Of a stretch of DNA of 64,000 nt, positions 40,360 through 51,800 are shown one piece after another. Under the pieces are notes generated by a model. It was not told the DNA's origin, did not search any database, and saw only the letters and a list, made by a program, of their open reading frames with translations. The DNA lies in the NCBI GenBank assembly GCA_037951105.1, contig JBAMJV010001372.1, forward strand, positions 62,001 to 126,000, given 5' to 3'. The stretch comes from Echinarachnius parma (Eukaryota > Echinodermata > Echinoidea > Clypeasteroida > Echinarachniidae). The position numbers were made by a program, and so were the translations under genes. Positions within the stretch are counted from its first letter, which is position 1; each line of letters starts with the position of its first letter.

Positions 40360-41422
40360 GTTATTTTGCCTGCACCTTTGATTTTGATACGGACTTGATG
40401 ACTTGAGGAGCAAGAAGAGGACAACAAATATAGCGCCATCTTTGATCACCGAAAAACAATTTTATAAAGCCAGGCGAAAATAATCTGTGTAGATTGGACG
40501 CCTAAAAAAAAAACAACAACAACCCGATTGCCGCTCTAAAGATTATTACCCGATTTTCAAAAGTTGCCGCTCCGTATAGACCCCGGAATCCCCCCGGAAT
40601 GACTTGGCTAGGTAGTTGAGTAGCGCCCAGTCCATTATTCTTCTTCTATAGTCAGCTCCTTTGACCACCATAGGTCTTTGGTAGCTCCACGTCTATGTAT
40701 TTTGTAGTTTTAGTCTGCTCCTTAGACCCCTTAACTCCCTCCCGTTTCAGGGTTTTTGTAGCTCCAAAGACCCTATATTTTTTTGCTTGTATAGTCAGCT
40801 CTTAAGACCCCCATTTCAGAGTTTCGAGCGGCACAACCCCGTCAAAAAAATAATTCGAGTGGCCCCCCCCCCCCCCCCCCCCGGGTGTCGCCCTCTTATA
40901 GTGGCATTGATAAGGGGGCATGGGGCATTGAGATAACCCACGCTGTGAATTATATCCCCATCTTTCTCTTTTGATGAAGAAATCACGTCTTTATTTAAAA
41001 ACAAAATGCATAGCACAATGACTTGGGGGAGGTGGGAGAGGGAGGCCGGTACCCCCCGGCCCCTCTGATACCGACTCACCCCGAGAATTTTGAAAACCAC
41101 CAATAATTCGACACTGAATTGAATCATATGGTTCATTCAGACAAAGTGCACTTCAAAATAAATCCAGCAATCAAGTGGTGAAGACATTCAATTTAATTAT
41201 TTGTTTTTGCCGTATACTTTACATCAGGAAGGGTGAATTCGACATTCACTGCAAACTTGACCTTTAGGCCACCCCCCCCCCCCCCCCCCCCCCTCCCCCT
41301 TCACAATCCTGTCCCGTATATATACGCCCACATGCACCATGATGGACAGGCGAAACGGATTGGGGGCACTCCCATGCTATGGTTTTTTTAAATGTTTTTA
41401 TACAAATTCAACATATTTCATT
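40360..41422. other. Non-coding, with two poly-C tracts
   Basis: C runs at about 40864-40882 and 41271-41293. No gene signals. Confidence 0.55.
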
Positions 41423-41888
41423 AAACATGCTCGAAGGGTATACACAATTACAAACGACTATAAGTAAAAACCCTGTTATCATTTTTTTTAAAGAGCCGTT
41501 ATAATTCAAGAGGGCGCTCTCTAAAAACTCATTGGTTTTTGCAATTTTTTTCATACAAAATTGTGCATTAGTGATGTTCTGTTAAAATAATGATTCAATA
41601 GAGTATAAAGATATCATCAACAACTATTTTAAAAACCTATTTAGATTGTTTTCAAAGTAGTCTGTAAGCATTTTTTGTATTTTTCTAAAAGGTCAAAATG
41701 TCCCCCGGCCGGTAGACTTAGGCCTATGAATAAAATATTTTGAAATCAAATTGTTCAACTATGAGAGCAATTGAAAGGGAATGATTCTCATTTTACATGT
41801 TTAATTCAAGGAACTTTCAAATGGAATTAAAACCAACCAATTTAGTGTCAAGGGGCATTTCGGGAAGACCAATACTCAAGTGTACCTC
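41423..41888 (+). mobile_element. Family A MITE, left-truncated
   Basis: It starts inside the element at AACATGCTCGAAGG and ends CCAATACTCAAGTGTACCT. It belongs to the CCCCCGGCCGGTAGAC subfamily, as does 1689-2213. Confidence 0.78.
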
Positions 41889-42812
41889 TCATGTTTTATT
41901 ATTGTGTTCGAGCAGGGTCACTCTGAATTATTGGGGTGGGGAGGAAAGCGTCTATGGAACTGCATGGTGACTGACTTTTCAAATATTTGGTAGATCGGTG
42001 CACAAAAAAAGAAAACCCACAATTATAACAGACCAACAGACCTTTCTTTATGTTCCTTTTATTGCAAAAATTGAAAATACCAGATTTTCCGTGAAAATCT
42101 TCTTTGAAGTAATCCTGGTTAATTATTGTCTGCGCTAAGTTAGGATATGTAGGCTATGTGAACTCTGAGCTTTGATTAATATTTCAAAAATCGAGTCAAG
42201 TAACAGCAATTCGCTTTACATTCATTTTCCGTGCATATCTTGTTTTATAAAAAAAAAATATGATAATGAAAGTCATGAAACTCATTAAACATCAGATATT
42301 TTCATCTGAAAAGAACGGTGTTATTCAATCATCATTCCTGGTAATTAAATAAAATATTGTACAAAATTAAAAATATTCACTGTGTTATCTTGATAAGATC
42401 GAGACATTCGAGAATTCGAAAAAATTATGTTATAATTATGAAAGAAGAAACAAAATGATAAAATTTGAAATAGGATCAATTATTTGTCCAACTTTTGTCC
42501 ACTGGCACCTTTCCATTGCACTTGCCCATACATGTCCACATGGGTTAAGAAACTTTTGAACACATGCAAACATAAGGAAATATACATCAATGTTACTATT
42601 CCTATTCTATAATGAATCCTTAGATAATATAAACATTTGTTCCCTTATGTCCCCCCTAATTATTATTTGGGAGCACCCCCCCCCCCCCCCCCCAATAGTT
42701 ATACGCTACTGGTGATCATTATAGTTGTCCTTCCTCACTTATAAATACTGCCCTCTCGACCCTCTATTAGAAGGAAAATAAATAATTATTTAATTGCATC
42801 AGAAAAAACCTT
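41889..42812. other. Non-coding stretch
   Basis: C run at about 42675-42693; nothing else. Confidence 0.5.
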
Positions 42813-43187
42813 GTGAAGATGTGTTCTGATGGTGAAAATAAAGGGCAGTCTCAAACGAAATATTGTAATCATAATTGATTAAAGAAAAACAAAACAAAAC
42901 CTTGCCACATCCACTATCCTCTTCCTCAACCCCCCCCCCCCCCACCCCCCCCCCCCCCCCCCCCTCCCACCTTGATGCCACTCATGTGATCAGGAACACG
43001 TATCATGTGAAGATGTGTTCTGATGGTGAAAATAAAGGGCAGTCTCAAACGAAATATTATAATAGATTGAAGAAAAAAGAAACAAAAAACCCTTGCCACA
43101 TCCACTATCCTCTTCCTCACCTCCCCCCCCCCCCCAAACTTGATGCCACTCATGTGATCAGGAACACGTATCATGTGATCGTACACA
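42813..43187 (+). repeat. Tandem duplication with poly-C tracts
   Basis: Two units of about 190-200 bp and part of a third. Each has GTGAAGATGTGTTCTGATGG, GGGCAGTCTCAAACGAAATA, CCTTGCCACATCCACTATCC, a poly-C tract, then TTGATGCCACTCATGTGATC. Confidence 0.88.
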
Positions 43188-43361
43188 CCTTTGCCGCGCC
43201 CACTTTTGCTCTGCTATTTTGTTTTGTTATATAGACGTAACGTAACGTCCACATAATTATTCATTCCGTCTGAAATACAGACTACGCGCGAGAATTGTGT
43301 GTGTAAAATTAAAATTACAAGGAAAACATTGCACTGAGCTGTCTCACTCTCAGCAACAAAG

Positions 43362-43455
43362 ATGTCGCCAATATTTATCTTTTTTATATGCCTGAATGCC
43401 ATTCTTTCACCTTCATTTTCATTTCCGATCTTTGAACGCCCACCAGTCATTCTCA
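43362..43455 (+). CDS. PLA2G15: PLA2G15 exon 1 (signal peptide)
   Basis: ATG at 43362 (context AAAGATGT) starts MSPIFIFFICLNAILSPSF, a short hydrophobic signal, then PIFERPPVIL. The donor CTCA|GTACGT leaves one base, which with exon 2 makes Ile. The exon was identified because PPVIL leads directly into PGDGG in the correct phase. Confidence 0.85.
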
Positions 43456-45774
43456 GTACGTATAATAATATTCATATTGATTTCAAATATAACTTGAAAA
43501 AAACATGTTTACATTTTGAAATGTGAATGAATCGGCGTCACAAACTTCGCGGCGACCGTTGCATTGAATGTGCCTGTGCTTGGCCCGTCTTCAGCGGGGG
43601 ACTAGCGGCCTATGCAGCTGTCACGGCTTGCCTTGCTTGACTCGGGGCGCCGGCGCTCAGCAACTCTTTTTTTAGTTGTTGAACTTAATAATGTTATTCA
43701 ACCATGTTTGGACTCGGAAAGTGCCCCCTACAATTTGAGTGAGTGTGCACATGAGTTGAATGATTTAGATCGCCAAATCTCCCCTTTTCATGGCCTCAGG
43801 CTCTTTTACATTGATTGAATTGCAGTTTTTTAGTTTACTGTCGCCTGGCCTGCCTGCGCCTGTCTGCCATTCTTCTATTTCTAAACTTTAAGTTTAAATA
43901 GTAAACAGTAACAAAAATGCAATTCATTGTAAATGAGGCCATGAAAAGGATAGATTTGTCGATCTGGAGTTGGTTTAGAATTTCGGCAATGAAATAACAT
44001 GGCTTTTATTTTTAGAAATACAAGTTTTAAATTAGAATTAGATATATATTATAAATAATACAAGTTTTCTTGCAAAGTCTGGATTTGCTTGTTTTATCAT
44101 CGATAAATCTATCGGGTATCGTTTTCATGGCCTCTTTTACAATTAATTGCAGTCTTATACTGTCGGCCATTAGAATGGCAGACAGTAAGAGGGACTGCAA
44201 TTAAATGTAAAAGACGCTGTGAAAATGATAGATTTGTCGATCTACTACTTGAATTAGAGTACTTGTCGAAGGTTTGTTACTTAGAAAATAAACATGCTCT
44301 ACACTCCCCACAGCCTTGAATTTATACGAAGAAATATTGAATGATAGAGTCATGTAGTCTTATTAATTAAATAGTCCGAAATAAATCTTTACTTTTTATT
44401 TAAAAAAAGTATGATGAAAGTAAAGCTCAAGATCATATAAAGTTATACATTGGGCAGCGAAAAGAATAAGGCTGAGTCGGTTCAGTCGATCAAAATCAGT
44501 TCCCGACCGTCACCATCGGGTCCCGGTTTCGTTTTTTTGGAAACGGGCTCCGAAAAAACGAAACCAAGACTTAAATCAAAGTAGCATTTACCAGCATATA
44601 TACAATTTTCTCATATAAAAAAGTGGTTAGTTAAAATTTTGATCTAAATGAATATTCATGACTCTTGAGTAGCAGTGTTACTGTTCATGATACATGACCT
44701 AGGTAACTTTTTACTAGTCATTTTTTTAATAAGAGAAAATTAGAGCTAAATTTTCCTTCAAGTAGTAAACACAAATGGGCGCGCGCCTAAGCCAGTGTGA
44801 TTCCCACGACAATACAGAGTGTTAACAAAAATGTTGTTTTTTTAAATCGATTATCGGGTTCCGACCGTTGCAAAACGATCGGAACCCAGTTTATAAAATA
44901 TCCGTAATGACTCGGCCTTAGAAAAGAACACTCCCATTCAGCCGGAGCCTGAGCATGGCATATGTATTTAATGCAAATTTTGCTGCATTGAATAAACCAC
45001 TATTGCACCTTTAAATTTAAGTCTTGTTTTATTGAATTGTTCGTATTCAATTTGTTTAGTTCCAGGCGATGGAGGCTGCCAGCTTCAGGCCACGTTGAAC
45101 CGGACATCGACCCTTCACCCCTACTTCTGCACCAAGCTAAGTGACCTCTTCACACTATGGCTAAACCTGGATGAGTTTGTCCCGTATCTCTTTGACTGCT
45201 TCATCGATAACATGAAGTAAGCCAAGTTTATTTGATGATTTAAGACAAATAAAATAAAATGCTTGTTGTTCACTTTTTCAAAATTGTACAAAAAGGTTAA
45301 AAATAGTTGTTGATGATCTCTCTATTTTATCATTATTTCAACAAAATATCACATGCACAATTTGTTTCATACAAAAATGGTTTAAACCAATGTGTTTTTA
45401 CAGAGTGCCCTCTTGTGTTTAACATATCTTTTTGAATGATAACAGGCTTTTTACTTAGTCGTTTGTAATTTGTTTAACCTTTCGAGCATGGTGGATTTGT
45501 TTGTAATGTTATGGTGCAGGTTTTGGTTACTAAAATTGAGTTTGACCAAAACTGCACTATCCTTTTAATATACTATTTCCTACAGATTGATATATGATCC
45601 TCAAACCAGAACAACACTGAATACTGATGGCGTGGATGTCCAGGTACCAGGCTTTGGTAATACCAGTACTGTGGAGTGGCTAGACCCAAGCAAAGTGTCT
45701 TATGGTATGTATTCTTAATTATCATCATCATCATCATCGTCATCATCATCATTCTAATCATCCTCATCATCATT

Positions 45775-45819
<45 letters not shown>

Positions 45820-45833
45820 GTCATCATCATTCT

Positions 45834-45867
<34 letters not shown>

Positions 45868-48800
45868 GTCATCATCATCATCATCATCATTATCATCATC
45901 ATCATCATCCTCATCCTCATCATCATTATATAGCACCTAGAATGATAAAATGATGAATATGGATGGATTGCATGGATGTCCAGGTACCAGGCTTTGTTAA
46001 TACCCAGTACTGTGGAGTGGCTATCTAGACCAAAGCAAAGTACCTTATGGTATGTTTACTATACAGGGGCTTGTCTCATGAAAGGGTCTTAGCTTTGTAA
46101 TGCTTTGTCCTTCAGCAAGACACTTCATCTACATTTGCCGCTCTCAACCCAGGTGTAGAAAATGGCTACTTGGCAGCAGTTTAAATCCTTAAATTGCCTG
46201 AGCACTTGAATAAGGTTGCTCAGCTAACGCCAAGGTAATAATGCTCCTAGTGCTTTGAGACTTGACTGTTATAAAGTGCTTCATAAAAATGGACACTCAT
46301 TATATTATTATTGATATTATTTTCTTTAATAATCCTTTGCAGGTGCCTACTATACCCACCTGGTGGATGCTCTGGTCAAGGAAGGTTACCAGAGAGGGGT
46401 GGACATCAGGGGTGCTCCGTACGACTTCAGGAAAGCTCCAAGTAAGCCTTTGGTTTTGTTTGCATAAATCGTCGGTTGAGAAAGGGAAGGGCACTATTAA
46501 AGTCACTTTTTGTACTTTGTCCGATATAAAGTTTGAAAGCAATGTAGAAAGTGAAACTAATGTAGTCTTGGAGTGTTGCCAAAATTAGACAAGATTATTA
46601 TCTGGAAATGTTGCATCAAGTAGCAGATGCTCTAACCTCTAATCCCTAATAGGATATATACTCTTAAAAAATACTTGAGTATTGGTACTTCCCGAAATGC
46701 CCCTTGACACTAAATTGGTTGGTTTTAATTCCATTTGAAAGTTCCTTGAATAAAACATGTAAAATGAGAATCATTCCCTTTCAGATGCTCTCATAGTTGA
46801 AAAATTTGATTTCAAGATATTTTATTCATAAGTCTACCGGCCGGCACACATACAACCATTAGCATTGGTTATAGTGTAGCCTATTGACGACATGTTGAAG
46901 CCCGACTGTGAACTTTTAGTCTGTATTTTTTTGTTAGTTTCATTATTTTAATTTATTATTTGTAAACATTAATAAAGTTAAACTACTATGCTTACCAAAA
47001 ATGCTGTTTGACTAGTCCTTTGGATTCCTTTTCGCTCCATTTGAGCTCCTTTTCTCTGGAAAAAATTAAGTAGTTACCAGACACAACGGCGGGCTATTTA
47101 CATGTGTACAAATTATTTTAAAATGTATGGACCCTAATGAAGGGCCTATTTGCTCAAAATACAAATTTGCTAAATAGTCTCAATTTAAGACTAGGAATAG
47201 TTTACATTCGGATTTTATTAATTTGAGTCTGATCATCATCGTTCAGATTTGTATCATTTCAAGTTTTGATCACACTTGACTTAATGAAATCGGAAGGTAA
47301 ACTATTCAAATTCTTAAAAGGAGACTCTTTAGTAAGTTTGTATTTTGAGTAAATACGCCCTTCATATATCGATTATTACGTCCGAAGCGTGCACGCCCAC
47401 AACGCGCTATAAAATCCCATCGCAAAGAAAATCGGTCTCTCATAGAATAACACATGTTTCGTCGCGGCGGCGAGCGAGGCGGCGAAGCAAAGACGCAGGG
47501 ATCGAATAGCGCAATAACGGACGCGTCTGAATAGTCATGCACTTGTATTCAAGAGCAAGCTTCCTGCGCGATTTCTTGGCGGTAGATGGCATCAGGTAGG
47601 TACATCGCTGATATGGCACTTTCCTCTATGTTGCGTGTTAAAGGGTACCGCCGGGCATGATAAAACCAATCCTTAGTTGTTTTGGTACTATAATTGAATA
47701 CCAATCATACTCTCATGGGGTCTGATATGTTTCTGTAATTTGAGAACAATGCGATTAATTACTACGACCTACGGAACCACGGCTATTTACTGGTTCGCGC
47801 ACGCGACTTTGTTTGCACGACTGCTCAATCAATACGCGTACGTTATTATGGTAGTATGCGATTTATCGCATAGCCCGTGCGATAGTTAGTATCGTATGGC
47901 ATGCAGGCAATACGCCCGTGTGTGCGCGCTCGCACTTTGATGTACACACTACAACGGCAGTGTTGGAGTCATGGTACACACAATGCCCAGCGCTATTATA
48001 GCCACCGCACCATGCATAATACAATGTAGATATACTCTGAATGCATGTAACAGTACAATGCTTGTATAGCGCTACGCGATACGTACGGGATAGATGTTGT
48101 TTCTGAACGGCAAGTTGATTTTTTATTCGCTGCACTACACAAGAGATTTTTGAGATTTTCTCTGCTTGCTGCGATATATCGCAGTTGCTTCCGATAAGAG
48201 GATCGTTAAGTGATATCGTAATCGGAACTGCGCTGACAGAATGATTGATAGGTGATATTAAAAATGATTATCTGGCGATGTGGAAATACTTTCAGGATCA
48301 CAGACTTGTTTTGTATGTTCATTTAAGATATGTCTTTGATGTAAGAGAGCTAAATCTCTGCCTGGTGGTACCCTTTAAGTTTGACCAATACTCAACTATC
48401 CCTTTAAAGGGAATTAGTAACTTTGTTGACATGTGCAAAAAGTGATGAGTGGTTGATACAATGTATATTGTTGTTATCTGATATGTCCACTGGGTGTTGT
48501 GTGAAAGTTTCAAGTTAAATGGACGTTATATGGCAGAGTAATGAGCACAAATGCAAAGTGATATTCACTAACTCATTGCACTCACTTTGTACACGGTTTT
48601 CGAGGTCCAGTGGATAATTTAACATCTGAACACTTCAATCGTAAATATCTTTTTAGCCAAAGAGAAATTTGAAAAACCGAAACCGGTCCCATGCTTTTAT
48701 TCTTGATATGAATACAACAAGGTATGAGGGAACCGCTAGAATTCCAATTGGATTTTGAGGATTTGGACAATGTTACTTTAAGTCCCTTTAATTAATCTCC

Positions 48801-51800
48801 CCTAGCTTACGCCTCATTGAATTGTTTTTCTCTGTCCAGATGAGGGTGGAGATTACTTTTGGAGGCTGCAGCAGCTGATAGAGGAGACCTTTAAAGCCAA
48901 CGGCCATCAACCCGTCGTTCTGGTGTCGCACAGCTTGGGATGCATCTTCACCCTCTACTTCCTGAACCAGCAGCCGACATCGTGGAAGAACCGCTACATC
49001 CAGGCCTGGGTGCCTATCTCGGGGCCTTTCGCCGGTACCACCAAGGTCATGCGAGTCATAACGTCAGGTATGGCAGCTTTCTTATCTTTTGGTATTTGAT
49101 ATCATTATGTTTTTGTCTTTCCACCACAAAGTTGCAGGATGCATTATGTTTTTTTTTTTTTATCGTCAATCCGCATCCTGTCCATCTCTTCCTCTTTATT
49201 CAGGGGAGCATTTCCCGCTATCGGCAATTAGGCTGAGAGCACACATTCTATTTGTTTTCTGTTTGTTTTGTTTATTCGTTCCTCAGCATGAAATCCGGAC
49301 TTTTAGATCCTGCTGAGTATCGATGTAGAAGTAGAAATAGAAGTTTTACTATTATAATCTTAAATGTTTGACTGATTAGCATGAAACTTGTTACATAAGC
49401 ACTTGAAGGGGTAGTTGATCTGGGTCCTGTAATGATCAATTGATTAGTTCTTGGAGTAATTGTATAGCTTTATGTTACGAGCCCCAGATTATATATTTGG
49501 GTCATGATGATTAATAACGTCAAATAGCTATTGTTATCTTATAATGATAATCATAATGATAATTAGTTTTTTTCTTCCCAGGTTAGACTCTTAAGTGCTT
49601 TTGAACTGTTCCCCCAGAGGGACCTACATTTGAAAAACATTGATATTTTACGTTGTTTGCTTGATAAGGGACAAATCATCAACTTTGTGCATAATATACA
49701 TACTCTTTGTAAATTTGCCTTATGATAGGAGACAATCTGGACGAGTATGTGATCGCAGCGCTGACGGCTCGCAGAGCGCAGCGCTCCTACCCGAGCTCCT
49801 ACGTTCTCCTCCCTAACCTCGACTACTGGACTGCGGACGAGGTCATCATCTCCACGCCGACCACCAACTACACAACCAGGAACTACAGCCAGCTGATGAA
49901 GGATCTGAAGTACGAGACGGGATTATATCTACTCGAGGACACGAGAGGGTTGGTGGATGACATCAAAGCACCAGGTATTGAATAATTTCAAGTAGCTCAG
50001 TCATACTCCTAGTCCTTGAGTGGTTTGTTCAAGTCTCTTTACTTTTGGTTCTGTATCATTATGATTGTATATATCTCCACCTATTCAAAGAGGCTATATG
50101 TAATTATGAATTGTATAACTTTGTTATTTGCTCCCACCTTTGTTAAAATGCTATACATCAGTTTGTTGTTAAGCTTGTAGCGAAATCTTTTCTTCATTTA
50201 ATAATTGACTTATTTTGTAATTTAAGCTGCACTTTGATTTGTAATTAGTTAAATTTATGTTATTTGATGTATGTAGACATACATGTAAGTTCAAGTGTAA
50301 AATGTAGATGATAAGTTTTTATCATGTAAAACACATTGAGAATTCCTCCGGATTTGAAATGCGCTATAAAAGAAACATTTATTATTATTAGTAGTAGTAT
50401 AATGCGCCTCGGACTAAAATGTCTAGATTGATGCCGCAATATAAATGATGGACATTATTATTATTATATTTTTACCCTTTTTCCTCTCACTCACTGTGAT
50501 CAGATGTTACAGTAATTTGCAATTCATGGGATCAGCATACCCACAGAAGAGGCATACCAGTACAACACCTTTTTCCACCACCCAACCAAAGATTAAAACT
50601 ACTTTATTTTATCTTATTTTCCACAAATTGATATCTATTTTATCTTTGAACTCACTGTAATAATAGATGTTCCAGTATTTGCGATTCGTGGGATCAGCAT
50701 AACCCACAGAAGAGGAGTACAAGTACGACACCTTTTTCCACCACCCAACCAAAGATTAAAACTACTTTATTTTATCTTATTTTCCACAAATTGATATCTA
50801 TTTTATCTTTGAACTCACTGTAATAATAGATGTTCCAGTATTTGCGATACATGGGATCAGCATACCCACAGAAGAGGCCTACCAGTACAGCACGTTTCCA
50901 GACAGCGATCCAAAGATAACGATGGGCAAAGGAGACGGAACCGTCAACCTACGCAGCTTGAGAGCATACAGGAAGTAAGTCAGCAAACAAGTTTGCGCTA
51001 TTAACCCGTTAACTTCACCATTGAATAGAATGAGTCGTATAAGGACTGGCTTTCAATCGTAGCAGGATCTTTGTCAGGGCAGGGCAAAAAACAAACAACT
51101 TTATACGACTCTCATTTGACCACATTGGCGATATTTTGTAGATAAGCAGTTTTCAGCAGTATTTTCTTAATTGAATAGAATGCTTAAATGGCCATGTACA
51201 AGATTCTTTAACATGAAGCGGGTGAGATACCACATTTGGCGCGCACAAACGATCGATATCTAGCTGACCATGGCATTTTATTTGCTTTTGTTCAACCTAG
51301 CTCCTGTACAGCGTAAGTTTGCTGGTCAAATATCACATTGTTCCTTTAACAATGGTTTCTTATTGCTTTTTCAGGTGGCGAATGGAGCAGTAAGCGCGCC
51401 CATAAGGGAATTTGAGGTGGAAGGGGTTGGGGGCGAACATCTAGCAATCTTGAGTCAAAACTCGGTCTTACAACTAACTCTATTATGGACATACATGTAT
51501 TATGGTCCTGTCATATTAACGTTAAGTACCTTTATTTGTCCTTATTTCTCCAGGTGGAGGATGGAGCAGTACCCGCCCATAAGGGAGTTTGAGGTGGAAG
51601 GGGCTGGGGGCGAACATCTTGCAATCTTGAGTCAAAACTCAGTCTTACAACTAACTCTATGGACATATTATGGTCCTGTTTTATTAACGTTGAGTATGAT
51701 TTCTCCTTGTTCCTTCAGATGGCGGATGGAGCAGTACCCGCCCATAAGGGAGTTTGAGGTGGAAGGGGCTGGGGGCGAACATCTTGCAATCTTGAGTCAA

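Larger units (their letters stand above)
43456..45059 (+). other. PLA2G15 intron 1
   Basis: It contains two related hairpin repeats (about 43783-43966 and 44100-44245) and an hAT-like element (44467-44920). It ends in a TTTGTTTAG acceptor. Confidence 0.7.

Noticed and set aside
42875..43234. Proline- and glycine-rich frames
   Set aside because: They arise from poly-C tracts in a tandem duplication.
45573..45953. Poly-Met, poly-His and poly-Ile frames
   Set aside because: They are translations of a CAT microsatellite in an intron.
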